DNA of 20,616 bases from a virus, in the IMG/VR virus record IMGVR_UViG_3300037071_003609, positions 1-20,616 of that record. One strand, 5' to 3'. The position numbers and the translations under genes are program-made. Below the pieces are notes generated by a model, which had not been told where the DNA came from, did not search any database, and worked only from the letters and a program-made list of their open reading frames with translations. Below are positions 1 to 7,681 of the stretch, one piece after another; the stretch's first letter is position 1, and the number at the start of each line of letters is the position of its first letter.

Positions 1-2
1 GA

Positions 3-1556
3 CCATTGCCGAAGTACACGCTGCACGAGCCGGACCTGACGACGAAGGAATGGCGGATTGTCTGCAACAAGGAAGTGGTGGAGAGCTGGCCGGGCGAGGT
101 GAAGATAAGCGAGCGCGCCGCGCAAATCCGGATGGAGGCGCTGAACGAGTTTGAATACGAGCTCGTGGCCGGCGAGTGCCGATGGCGCGCGTTTCAGTTG
201 CTCAAGCAGAAGACGATTCCCGCGATCGTCAAAGCGATGTCGGACAAGGAGGCCTTCGGGCTGCAGCTCGCGGAGAATTTGCAGCGCAAGAACCTGAACG
301 CGATGGAGGAGGCCAAGGGTTACCAGACGGCGCTGGACCGCTTCGGTTACACGGTCGACGAGCTCGCGGAAAAGGTGGTGAAGAAGAGCCGTAGTCATGT
401 GTTCAGTTTGTTGCGGTTGCTCAAGCTCGACTCGAAAAGCCAGGAGCTCGTGCAGAAATACAAACTACCGGACAGCATCGCGGTCCTGATTCCGACCGTG
501 GCCGAGAAGCAACGCGCCGAGGTGATCCAGGAGATTGCCACGCGCGGCCAATACAACAGCGAGCTGCGCAAGAACGAGTGCATGACGGCGCGGCGGGCCA
601 AGGAATGGATTGCGGAACGGTACCGGCAGGATTTGAAACACGCGAAGTTCGACACAGAGGACAAGGACCTGCTGCCGCTGGTGCCAAGCTGCGAGAAGTG
701 CCCGAAGCGGACCGGGAACATGGCGCTGGAGGGGAATCCAAACGTTTGCACTGACCCCGGATGTTACCAGCGAAAGGTGACCGCCGGCTTAAACCAGAAG
801 CTGGATGCCGCGCGGGAGAAGGGGCTGGAGGTCGTGCCGCCGAGTAAATCGGAGCAGCTCTTCTGGTATGGGAACGATTTGAAAAGCGGCTGCGGTTACG
901 TGAAACCGGGCGACGCCGCGCCGAATGACAAGAAGGGGCGCACGTTCAAGCAGCTCGTGGGCGACGCGGTGAAACCGGTGGTGGCGCTCGACAAGCACGG
1001 CAGCACGGTGCAGCTCTTCAAGGCCGAGGATGTGGAGAAGGCCTTCAAGGATAAGGGCATCACGATGAAAATCGCCGCGCGCGCGGAGGGTGGCAGCGAC
1101 GAGAATTACAAGGAACGCGAGGCCGCGCGCAAACGGAAGGCCGCGGCGACAGCAGAGATTTGGAAGGTCGCGCTGGGACAGATCCGGCAGAAGATTCAGG
1201 CCGGCAAAACGGACCCTGCCTTTCTGCGGCTGCTGCTAACACTCGACGGGGATCGTTGGCAGTTGCGCGAGCTGTTGAAGTCCTGGGACATGGACGAGAA
1301 GGACCTCGCCAAAGCCAACGAAGGAATTCTGCGGTGCATGGTGTTGGAGAACATCGCGATGACGGGCTACGGCGACGACTGGGGGGTGGAGTATAACGGC
1401 GAGCTCAATCGGTCGGCCAAAGGTTTGGTGCAACATTTCGGGATCGACATGAAGGCCCTTAGCAGGGCGGCCACTGAAAAGGAGGAGCCGAAAGCCGAGC
1501 CGAAGAAGAAGGCCGCCAAACCCAAACCCGCGAAGAAGAAGGGGAAAAAGAAATGA
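3..1556 (+). CDS. ParB/Spo0J-like DNA-binding protein with zinc ribbon, 5' end cut by window edge
   Basis: The frame is open to the left edge, so the true start lies upstream; the TTG at position 6 is only the first possible start inside the window, and residues are numbered from it. A ParB-type nuclease/CTPase core is visible: YELVAGECRWRA (residues 51-62, the family's GERR-x-RA box with Cys for the first Arg) and AENLQRKNLNAMEEA (89-103). A helix-turn-helix-like stretch follows at about 115-141. A four-cysteine cluster, C229-x2-C232-x15-C248-x4-C253, looks like a zinc ribbon. The C-terminus is a Lys/Pro/Ala-rich basic tail. The usual N-terminal ParB box before GECRWRA is not recognisable in the visible part. 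Family members partition plasmids and phage-plasmids by binding palindromic sites, or act as phage regulators or nucleases. Which applies here is not shown. The stop overlaps the next start (ATGA). Confidence 0.82.
   Translation, partial: PLPKYTLHEPDLTTKEWRIVCNKEVVESWPGEVKISERAAQIRMEALNEFEYELVAGECRWRAFQLLKQKTIPAIVKAMSDKEAFGLQLAENLQRKNLNAMEEAKGYQTALDRFGYTVDELAEKVVKKSRSHVFSLLRLLKLDSKSQELVQKYKLPDSIAVLIPTVAEKQRAEVIQEIATRGQYNSELRKNECMTARRAKEWIAERYRQDLKHAKFDTEDKDLLPLVPSCEKCPKRTGNMALEGNPNVCTDPGCYQRKVTAGLNQKLDAAREKGLEVVPPSKSEQLFWYGNDLKSGCGYVKPGDAAPNDKKGRTFKQLVGDAVKPVVALDKHGSTVQLFKAEDVEKAFKDKGITMKIAARAEGGSDENYKEREAARKRKAAATAEIWKVALGQIRQKIQAGKTDPAFLRLLLTLDGDRWQLRELLKSWDMDEKDLAKANEGILRCMVLENIAMTGYGDDWGVEYNGELNRSAKGLVQHFGIDMKALSRAATEKEEPKAEPKKKAAKPKPAKKKGKKK
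736..751 (-). promoter_or_regulatory. 16-bp near-palindrome, site 1 (inside ParB-like gene)
   Basis: ATCCAAACGTTTGCAC, two mismatches from GTCCAAACGTTTGGAC. Read on the minus strand it is GTGCAAACGTTTGGAT, sharing 15 bases with site 4. It lies within the ParB-like gene, over the codons just before C248. Confidence 0.55.
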
Positions 1557-1975
1557 GCGTGCGCCAGTGTCGCGGGTGTGGATGCACGGACGAGCGGGGG
1601 TGTGTGACCGAGGGCGAACTGTGTCATTGGGTGTCGGTGAATTTGTGCAGTGCGTGCGTGGATCACGCGTCGGGTGCCGAGCTCATCCAGTACGAACGCG
1701 CGCGGCAGATCGTCGTGGAGGGATGGAGCGCGGAACACGACGACAAGTATCGCGGGTTTCGATTGGCGCGCGCGGCATGGAGTTATCTGGCGCACGTCAT
1801 AGACAGGATGACGCCGGACGACGAGCCTTGTTTTGACTGGCCGTGGGCAAAGAAGTGGTGGAAGCCGTCGCCGGATCCGGTGCGCAATCTGGTGAAGGCC
1901 GGGGCGCTCATCGCGGCGGAGATCGACCGGTTGAAACGCCGGGCCGCCGCCGCTGCAAAGAAGGGAAAGCGGTGA
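1553..1975 (+). CDS. Phage protein with N-terminal Cys cluster and WPW/WWKP...RNLVKAGALI motif
   Basis: 140 aa. The N-terminus holds a cysteine-rich module (C6, C9, C11, C17, C24, C32, C35) resembling the phage domain with a CxxCGCTD...C...LCSxCV pattern, probably zinc-binding. The second half carries ERARQIVVEGWSAEHDD, then WPWAKKWWKP, then RNLVKAGALIAAEIDRL. From memory this signature belongs to a widespread family of small phage proteins, some found fused or next to nucleotide pyrophosphohydrolases. I do not assign an enzyme activity. The start ATG overlaps the ParB-like stop, and its own end overlaps the GTG of the next gene, so translation is probably coupled. Confidence 0.8.
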   Translation: MSVRQCRGCGCTDERGCVTEGELCHWVSVNLCSACVDHASGAELIQYERARQIVVEGWSAEHDDKYRGFRLARAAWSYLAHVIDRMTPDDEPCFDWPWAKKWWKPSPDPVRNLVKAGALIAAEIDRLKRRAAAAAKKGKR

Positions 1976-2241
1976 AAGAAATGGTGTACGTGACGGTGGT
2001 GCGGGCGATCGGGAACGGTGAACGGATCCAGGAAGAGGTCTGCACGGATTCGCTGCACCTCGAGACATTGCGCATGGGGCCGGGCCGTGGCTTGGAGGAG
2101 TTGTGGCTGAACGCACGCGAACGGTTGAATCGACGGGAGGCCGCGCAACTCAAGGCCCGGTCGAAGACTTGCGGGTTGTGCGGGTGCGAGGTGGATCCGA
2201 TGGCGGAACGGTGTCCGGGTTGCCTGGCGGCGCTGCGATGA
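1972..2241 (+). CDS. Small zinc-ribbon protein, unknown function
   Basis: 89 aa from a GTG at 1972 that overlaps the preceding stop (GTGA); an in-frame ATG at 1981 is the alternative start. The frame is open further upstream but overlaps a well-supported gene, so the later start is preferred. The C-terminus shows a compact four-cysteine ribbon, CGLCGCEVDPMAERCPGC, with CxxC pairs of the rubredoxin/zinc-ribbon type. The rest is charged and probably helical. It sits in a coupled run of small replication-region genes and ends in ATGA with the next gene. No specific function is recognised. Confidence 0.7.
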   Translation: MKEMVYVTVVRAIGNGERIQEEVCTDSLHLETLRMGPGRGLEELWLNARERLNRREAAQLKARSKTCGLCGCEVDPMAERCPGCLAALR

Positions 2242-2471
2242 TTAACGGCGAACAGATGGAGGCCGAGGTGCGCGCGGCCGCGGAGCGGTTGAAGGCCGTG
2301 GAGTTGACGGAGGCGGAATGGTTTTTCGTCACGTGCGCGCTGCAGGCCTCGCGCTACCGCAAGGATGCCGGGTTTGTGCCGGCAATGCACCTCGAGACGG
2401 CGCTGACGGTGATCCGGGAAGTGAACAAGTTTCAAGGGCAGATGAACAAGTTGATCGAAGAACGGGAATGA
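2238..2471 (+). CDS. Small helical protein, unknown
   Basis: 77 aa, beginning at an ATG overlapping the previous stop (ATGA). The sequence is charged and predicted mostly helical, with no cysteine pairs, membrane segment or signal peptide. The motif LTEAEWFFVTCALQASRY and the closing helix NKFQGQMNKLIEERE give it the look of a small accessory or regulatory protein. Support comes from the tight overlaps on both sides and from codon use like that of its neighbours. Confidence 0.65.
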   Translation: MINGEQMEAEVRAAAERLKAVELTEAEWFFVTCALQASRYRKDAGFVPAMHLETALTVIREVNKFQGQMNKLIEERE

Positions 2472-2650
2472 GCGCGGATCCAACCACGACAAAGATCATG
2501 CAGGAGATTTACGAGGCGGTGGAACGTCTCGACGGCCCGCTGGGATTGCTGGCCGCGATCGGCAGTTACGGGGACACGCTGACACCGGACGAGGTGTTGA
2601 CAATGTTGGAAGCGTGGAACGAGAACGAAAGAAAGAAAAATGCACAATGA
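2468..2650 (+). CDS. Small acidic protein, unknown
   Basis: 60 aa, with the start overlapping the previous stop (ATGA) and its end overlapping the next start. The content is acidic and helical (MQEIYEAVERLDGPLGLL, then TPDEVLTMLEAWNENERKK). No known domain is recognised. The chain of overlaps on both sides is the main reason to call it a gene. Confidence 0.6.
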   Translation: MSADPTTTKIMQEIYEAVERLDGPLGLLAAIGSYGDTLTPDEVLTMLEAWNENERKKNAQ

Positions 2651-3204
2651 AACTGGAGTTGAAAGAATATCGAAACGAACTGCAGACGCAGGTGGACCGA
2701 CTGCAGCGACTGATAACGTCTGTAGACGGTTTGATGGAGGCAATGGCCGAAGAAGGCGCGAGCTCGCCGGTCGCCAACCGCAAAGTGCGCAAAGCACCGA
2801 AGGCCACTAGCGTGGCGGCCACTGCGCCGAAGCGGCGCAAGAAGAAGTGCGTGAAGTGCGGACGGTCACCGAACAATTGCGCGCGCTATGGGTGCTGCAC
2901 TGGCAAAACGCCGGCGCTGCCTGCAAAACGTGAGGACCCCAACGACGTGATTCAATCGGCCGCTGTGACTGCCGCGACGGCCGGCGAGTGGAGCGTGAGC
3001 GACAAGATCCGCGCGGCCTACAAAAAGTGTGGTGAACCGTTTCAGGCGCGCGACGTGCGCGAAGTGGCGAGCGGGATGTATCCCGAGTGGGGCCCTGTCG
3101 AACTGGGGCGCGTGAGCGGATATCTGAATCAAATGGCCGGCATTGGTGAGTTGAAGCGCGAGGGGACCGGGTGCGACACGCAGTATCGCATGGGGACCAA
3201 ATGA
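2647..3204 (+). CDS. Coiled coil, Cys-cluster and winged-helix-like protein, possible DNA-binding regulator
   Basis: 185 aa. Three parts are visible. Residues 1-45 form a coiled-coil-like N-terminus (leucine-spaced LQTQVDRLQRLITSVDGLM). A basic linker leads into a cysteine cluster, CVKCG...NNCARYGCC, at about 73-90. The C-terminal third (about 110-183) reads like a winged helix: SVSDKIRAAYKKC, FQARDVREVASG, then LGRVSGYLNQMAGIGELKREG. The N-terminal coil plus central Cys-knuckle and C-terminal HTH suggests an oligomeric DNA-binding protein, perhaps a regulator of this phage. That is inference from layout alone. Its start overlaps the previous stop and its end overlaps the next start (ATGA both times). 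Confidence 0.72.
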   Translation: MKLELKEYRNELQTQVDRLQRLITSVDGLMEAMAEEGASSPVANRKVRKAPKATSVAATAPKRRKKKCVKCGRSPNNCARYGCCTGKTPALPAKREDPNDVIQSAAVTAATAGEWSVSDKIRAAYKKCGEPFQARDVREVASGMYPEWGPVELGRVSGYLNQMAGIGELKREGTGCDTQYRMGTK

Positions 3205-3383
3205 ACGCGTGGATCCGGCAACACGAGTATGAGCCGTGGATCGGCGAGGTGCGCCGCCTGGCCAAGGAGCGCGAGCTCGAATGGTTGATCGGCAGCGCGG
3301 ACCTACTCGACTCGTTTTACGAAGGGATGACGCCGGAGGCCGCGCTCGAGGTGGAAGCAGCCGAAGCAGCCAGGAACGTATGA
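3201..3383 (+). CDS. Small acidic protein coupled to helicase gene
   Basis: 60 aa, charged and helical with an acidic C-terminus (EAALEVEAAEAARNV). It starts in an ATGA overlap with the upstream gene and ends in an ATGA overlap with the helicase gene, so it is probably translated with the helicase. No family is recognised. Its place directly before a replicative helicase would suit a small helicase-associated or loader-like factor, but nothing in the sequence shows that. Confidence 0.6.
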   Translation: MNAWIRQHEYEPWIGEVRRLAKERELEWLIGSADLLDSFYEGMTPEAALEVEAAEAARNV

Positions 3384-4879
3384 GCGGGAAACGTAAGAGC
3401 GCGAAGACGGAAAGTGCCGGCGGCGACCGCCTGCCGCCGCATGACCTGGCTGCGGAGCAAGGTGTTCTCGGATCGGTGCTGTTGGATCCGAGTTGCCTGA
3501 CGGAAATCGAGGAGCGGCTGGGGTTGGATCCGGAGGCGTTCTTCAGCCTGGGGCACCGGGCGATTTTCGGGGCGTATCGGGAGTTGCGACGGCGCGGGCA
3601 GGGAATCGACGTGATCACGGTGCAGTCGGCGCTGCGCAGTGTGGACCAGCTCGACGCGGTGGGCGGCGGCGCATACATCAGCGCGCTGCCGGACAATGTG
3701 CCGAGCGCGGCGCACGTCGGCGATTACATCCGAGTGGTGTGGGAAAAGTTTTTGGCGCGCCGGCTGGTGCAGGATAGCACGCGGATTGTCTCGAGCATTC
3801 ATCAGTGGGACGGCATTAGCGAAGGCCTTTGGGCCGAGGTGGATCGGTTGCACGAGGAATGGAAAGCGAAAGCGGCGCGGGGATCGGCCAAGCCGGAGCA
3901 TTTGAAACGGGCGTTCGATTTCGGCGCGGAAGTGGAGGAAGCCTTTTTCGGGGGCGAGAAGGAAGAGCCGGGCATTGTGTTGCCGATCGACTTCAAGCAC
4001 CGGATCCGTTTCGGAGAGACAACGCTGGTCTACGGAGACGACGGTTGCGGCAAGTCGACGTTGCTCAAGTATTTCGCGATCCACCTGGCCGCGCATTTGG
4101 CGGAGGGGGAACGAATCACCATCGCCAGTTTCGAGGAACCGCCGAAAATGGTGTTGCGGCATTTCCTGACCATGCTGCTGGGCACGCGCAACCTGCCGGA
4201 CACCGAGGCGGGCCGGAAGAAGTGGCGCGCGGCGTTCGCGTGGTTGAACCGGAAATTTCTCTTTTACGATTTCCAAGGCATCGGCAGTTATATGGACTTG
4301 CTCGACACGTTGCGCTACGCGGCGGAAAAGGAGAAGAGCCGCATTGAAATTGTCGACAACATGATGCGCCTGGGCATCGCCGACGATGATTATGCGCAGC
4401 AGGCGTTTTGCGCCGGGAGTTTCGCGACGCACGCGGCGCGGTTTGGCACGCACCTGTTTTTCGTGCTGCACGAGAACAAGGGGGACGGGAAGGGGAAGCT
4501 GAAAATTCGCGGGAGCAAGTTGCTGTCGGCCAATGCGTGGAACGTGTGGCAGGTGGAAAAGAACGATAAGAAGGGGGAGAAGGTCGCGCAGATTTGGGCG
4601 CGGATCGAAAGCGAGCAGGACATGCCGGAGCCGAACAAGAAGGCGATCGACGAGGATTTCAAGGAACTCGACAAACTGAACCAGAGCGCGAGCGGTTGGG
4701 ATACGCAAATCACGTTGCGCAAGCAACGACTGGATGGGACGCGACAGAATTCCTGCCGCCGTTTTTATTTCGATCACAAGACGCTGCAGTTCCGGACGAA
4801 GTATTACGACGCGGCGACGAACTGGCTCGACCGGTGGGGCGCTAGCGCGCCGGCCACAAAGAAGAGTCCAAACGTTTAG
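3380..4879 (+). CDS. DnaB-type replicative DNA helicase
   Basis: 499 aa, starting in an ATGA overlap. The N-terminal domain is DnaB-like: PPHDLAAEQGVLGSVLLD at about 19-36, then FFSLGHRAIFGAYREL, GIDVITVQSAL and VGGGAYISALPDNVPSAA. The RecA-like ATPase core has Walker A GDDGCGKST (G219 to T227), a Walker B-like IEIVDNMM with D326, the histidine of HLFFVLHENKGDG, and KIRGSKLLSANAWNVW, the family's R-finger/late motif region. The ATPase half is closer in feel to the Twinkle/T7 gp4 type than to classical DnaB. No primase or zinc domain is fused and none is seen nearby. It unwinds the replication fork in the 5'-3' direction as a hexamer (family knowledge). Its stop codon lies inside one of the five 16-bp near-palindromes. 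Confidence 0.9.
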   Translation: MSGKRKSAKTESAGGDRLPPHDLAAEQGVLGSVLLDPSCLTEIEERLGLDPEAFFSLGHRAIFGAYRELRRRGQGIDVITVQSALRSVDQLDAVGGGAYISALPDNVPSAAHVGDYIRVVWEKFLARRLVQDSTRIVSSIHQWDGISEGLWAEVDRLHEEWKAKAARGSAKPEHLKRAFDFGAEVEEAFFGGEKEEPGIVLPIDFKHRIRFGETTLVYGDDGCGKSTLLKYFAIHLAAHLAEGERITIASFEEPPKMVLRHFLTMLLGTRNLPDTEAGRKKWRAAFAWLNRKFLFYDFQGIGSYMDLLDTLRYAAEKEKSRIEIVDNMMRLGIADDDYAQQAFCAGSFATHAARFGTHLFFVLHENKGDGKGKLKIRGSKLLSANAWNVWQVEKNDKKGEKVAQIWARIESEQDMPEPNKKAIDEDFKELDKLNQSASGWDTQITLRKQRLDGTRQNSCRRFYFDHKTLQFRTKYYDAATNWLDRWGASAPATKKSPNV

Positions 4880-4881
4880 AC
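4866..4881 (-). promoter_or_regulatory. 16-bp near-palindrome, site 2 (over helicase stop)
   Basis: GTCCAAACGTTTAGAC, one mismatch from the palindromic consensus. It contains the TAG stop of the helicase gene and ends three bases before the next ATG. On the minus strand it reads GTCTAAACGTTTGGAC, sharing 15 bases with site 5. Confidence 0.65.
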
Positions 4882-4883
4882 CC

Positions 4884-5075
4884 ATGTGTGAAGCGAAAAT
4901 TGAGACGTGGCCGTTGCCGGGTGGGACGGCGGTGAAGTTGGTTTGTGCCGAGTGCGGCGAGGTGGCGGGCGGGAAGTTTTCGGATGTGTTCGACGAGGAT
5001 CGGATCCGGAAATGGGCCGGAGATGAATGGTTGAAACATTTGTTCCCGCAGGTGGTGGTGGATTTCCAGATATGA
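4884..5075 (+). CDS. Small protein with one CxxC, unknown
   Basis: 63 aa from the ATG at 4884, four bases after the helicase stop. The frame is open further upstream but there overlaps the helicase, so this start is preferred. It has one LVCAECGEVAGG cysteine pair and a C-terminal helix with RIRKWAGDEWLKHLFP. It ends in an ATGA overlap with the PolX-like gene. Only one CxxC is present, so if it binds metal it would need a partner or a second protomer. Confidence 0.62.
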   Translation: MCEAKIETWPLPGGTAVKLVCAECGEVAGGKFSDVFDEDRIRKWAGDEWLKHLFPQVVVDFQI

Positions 5076-5680
5076 GTGAGCCGATGGAATTGACACGGGC
5101 GGTGGATTACGCGGCAAAGATCGTGGCATGGCTGAGCCCGTTTTGTGAGACGTTGTTAATCTGCGGGTCGGTGCGGCGAATGCGGCCGATGTGTAATGAC
5201 ATTGACCTAGTAGTGATCCCGAAGCGCGGTCAAGCGCCGACGGATTTGCTGGGTGTGGCCACGGGCCCGGCCGAGAACGTGTTGCGAACAGAGTTGGTCC
5301 GATATGTTCGCGCAGGGGATTGGAAGAAGGAAGGGAAACCTGAGTGGCGCGGAGGTGTGGAACCGAAGGAGGACGCCGAGAACTTTTTGTTGGCACTGGC
5401 AAAGTGTGACCTCGACGTGTTTTGCGCGACGCCGGCGACGTGGGGCACCATGGTGATGTGCCGGACCGGATCGAAGGAACATAACGTGTGGATTGCACAG
5501 CGTGCGCAGGGGATGGGGTTGCACTGGAATCCATACAAGGGGCTGACGAAGGACGGCCACACGCTGCTCACGCTGGTAGAGGGTGACATTTACGAGGCGC
5601 TGGCGATGCCATTTGTGCCGCCTGAGAAACGAGAGTTGGACGTGCTGCAAGGCTTCGAGAGACGCGGGCGAATTTACTGA
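5072..5680 (+). CDS. PolX (DNA polymerase beta-like) nucleotidyltransferase, palm/thumb only
   Basis: 202 aa. The catalytic pattern of family X polymerases is present: G32-S33 in ICGSVRRM, D43 and D45 in NDIDLVV, and the third carboxylate D115 in CDLDVF. CRTGS (130-134) sits where Pol beta has its YFTGS sugar-selecting motif. The C-terminal VEGDIYEALAMPFVPPEKRE matches the end of the bacterial PolX polymerase core. The N-terminal 8-kDa lyase/helix-hairpin-helix region and the PHP exonuclease domain of cellular PolX are absent, so this is a minimal palm/thumb enzyme. It probably adds nucleotides during gap filling or end repair of phage DNA; the activity itself is inferred. It overlaps the previous gene (ATGA) and is followed two bases later by the terminase. 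Confidence 0.86.
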   Translation: MSEPMELTRAVDYAAKIVAWLSPFCETLLICGSVRRMRPMCNDIDLVVIPKRGQAPTDLLGVATGPAENVLRTELVRYVRAGDWKKEGKPEWRGGVEPKEDAENFLLALAKCDLDVFCATPATWGTMVMCRTGSKEHNVWIAQRAQGMGLHWNPYKGLTKDGHTLLTLVEGDIYEALAMPFVPPEKRELDVLQGFERRGRIY

Positions 5681-5682
5681 CG

Positions 5683-7680
5683 ATGATCGAGACGACGACA
5701 CTGATTGACGAGGGTGAAAGCCAGGTGGTGGTGCCGCAGGTGGAGAAGCGGCCTTTCTTTCCGGTGGCGCATCCGATCCTGCCACCGCACACGCCGGCCG
5801 AGGCAGAGGAGCTCTACGCGCAAATCGTGGTGAACGGGACCGCGGAGGAGCGGGAGCAATACGCGAAGTGGTGGAAGAAGCGAAAGCTGCGACTGGACCA
5901 GGCCGAGGCCCCGCCCGAGGGGGAGCCGTATTATTACGGGTTTGAGCTGGCGCACTGGGTCGACGCGGACGGCGAGCTGCGCAAATGCGAAATCGGGTTG
6001 TATGACGCCGGCGGGAAGCGCGCGAGCAAGAGCGAGTGGGCCGGTAAACGTTTCGTGCAGGCCGCAATGGCATTCCCGCGCATGAAGATGTGGGCGATTC
6101 AGGCGAACGAGACGACGAGCAAAGCGACGCAACAAGCGCTCGTGTGGAAATACCTGCCGGCACACGTGCGCGCGTTGAACGGGAAAGCGCGGCACGGTTT
6201 TGCCAAGGTGAATTATTCGCTCGACGGCGGGTTTACCGAAGGGGTGCTGGTGCTGCCCAACATGACGGAGATTTATTTTCTGACGTTCAAAAGCGATCCG
6301 AAGCAATACCAGGGATGGGAACTGGGCGCGTATTTGAAAGATGAGCAGCTCGCGAAAATGGCGGCCTGCCCATGGCTGCACAACATCGGGTGTTGGCTGG
6401 ACGAGGACGCTCCCCTGCCCTGGGTCGAAACGGCCGAGATGCGTTGCTCGACGCGATCGGCAAAAGTGTTGTGGACGTTCTCCACCATGGAAGGCATCAC
6501 GCTGGCAGTGAAGGAAGTGCTGGGCGCACCGAAGACGATCAAGAGCCGGAGAGCAGTGTTGTTTCCGCCGAACCAGAAGCTGGTGCCGGACTGTCCGCCC
6601 GGCGAGATGCCATACATTCAGGCCTGCACGCGCAAGGGATGGCGCGCGATGTATTTCCACACGGACCTGAATGTGTTCGGCAATAGCTGGCCGGAGGTGC
6701 GCAAGCGGTGCGAAGGCAAAGCGTTTCCTTATGTGGCGGAGAATGCCTACGGCTGGAGCGAGGACGCGCGGCAAAAGGCGTGGCCGCTGTTCGGCGGTTG
6801 GAACGTCGTCGAAGACAACGAGCTGCCGGCGGAGGGGACCAACTACATGCTCACGGATCCGGCCGGCGCGCGGAATTGGTCGATCATTTGGGTGCGCGTG
6901 GCACCGGGCAGTCCGGCGAAGATTTTTATTTATCGCGATTGGCCGGACGAGCGGCGCTTCGGACCGTGGGCGGAGCCGGATCCTGGCACGCAAGGGAACA
7001 ACGGGAATCCGGACGGCCGCGCCGGGCGCGCGCAGCGTTCGCTGGGTTTTGGTTACGATCGGTATAAGCAGCTTTGGCTGCAGGAGGAGCGGATCATCGT
7101 GCCCTCTGAAATTGTGATCGAGGCCAAGGCCGTGACCGAAGCGGGCGAGTGGCCGATCAAGTTTGATTTGTTGCTCGAGCAGCGCGTGACGGATCCGCAC
7201 CACCGCGCGCGGATCCGGGAGGCGTGGGGCCAGGAGGACCTCGAGCAATTGCGCGAGCGGGTGCACGCGCGGTTTATCGACCCGCGCGCCGGCCGGGACC
7301 AGAAGACCTCGCGCGAGGGAGGCACCGATGCGATCCGGGAATTCGCCAAGGAAGGGGTGGACAAGAAGACCGGCGAAATTATTCCGCGCATGCGGGTGCT
7401 GCCGGCGAAAGGGTTTCACATCGAGACAGGCCTGCAGGCGGTGACGAGTTTGCTCGACTGGAATAAGAACGAGCCGATGGACGCGATCATGAACACGCCG
7501 CGGCTGTTCGTCAGCCGGCGCTGTAACCAAGTGATTTGGGCCATGACGAATTACACGAACCAGGGCGGCGAGGATGGGGCATGCAAGGATTTCGCGGACC
7601 TGTTGCGTTACATGGCGCTGGAGGAGTTGCGCTACATCGCGCCGGGCACGGTCAAGACCAGCGGCGGCGGAGCATACTGA
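5683..7680 (+). CDS. terL: Terminase large subunit (packaging ATPase/nuclease)
   Basis: 665 aa. The N-terminal ATPase has a P-loop-like GGKRASKSE (G110 to E118), a Walker B CWLDED with D240/E241, and a TFSTMEG motif III at about 264-270. The C-terminal RNase H-like nuclease shows LTDPAG (D392), FIDPRAG (D533) and a closing DFADLLRY with D636/D639, where the family has D-x-x-D-ALRY. The P-loop has serine where the second glycine of GxxxxGK[ST] is usual. The protein pumps DNA into the prohead through the portal and cuts the concatemer (family knowledge). It starts two bases after the PolX-like gene with no clear Shine-Dalgarno. A chance AAACGTTT lies inside at 6046-6053 but lacks the flanks of the palindromic sites. 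Confidence 0.88.
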   Translation: MIETTTLIDEGESQVVVPQVEKRPFFPVAHPILPPHTPAEAEELYAQIVVNGTAEEREQYAKWWKKRKLRLDQAEAPPEGEPYYYGFELAHWVDADGELRKCEIGLYDAGGKRASKSEWAGKRFVQAAMAFPRMKMWAIQANETTSKATQQALVWKYLPAHVRALNGKARHGFAKVNYSLDGGFTEGVLVLPNMTEIYFLTFKSDPKQYQGWELGAYLKDEQLAKMAACPWLHNIGCWLDEDAPLPWVETAEMRCSTRSAKVLWTFSTMEGITLAVKEVLGAPKTIKSRRAVLFPPNQKLVPDCPPGEMPYIQACTRKGWRAMYFHTDLNVFGNSWPEVRKRCEGKAFPYVAENAYGWSEDARQKAWPLFGGWNVVEDNELPAEGTNYMLTDPAGARNWSIIWVRVAPGSPAKIFIYRDWPDERRFGPWAEPDPGTQGNNGNPDGRAGRAQRSLGFGYDRYKQLWLQEERIIVPSEIVIEAKAVTEAGEWPIKFDLLLEQRVTDPHHRARIREAWGQEDLEQLRERVHARFIDPRAGRDQKTSREGGTDAIREFAKEGVDKKTGEIIPRMRVLPAKGFHIETGLQAVTSLLDWNKNEPMDAIMNTPRLFVSRRCNQVIWAMTNYTNQGGEDGACKDFADLLRYMALEELRYIAPGTVKTSGGGAY

Positions 7681-7681
7681 A

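Noticed and set aside
3317-4885. 522-codon open frame on the minus strand
   Set aside because: It is opposite the helicase, which has Walker motifs; antisense shadow.
6042-6057. Another AAACGTTT core inside terL as a sixth palindromic site
   Set aside because: The flanks (CGGT and CGTG) do not match the consensus, and the core is explained by the codons for Gly-Lys-Arg-Phe-Val.
5674-7530. 618-codon open frame on the minus strand
   Set aside because: It is opposite terL, whose terminase motifs are clear; the antisense product has no motif.
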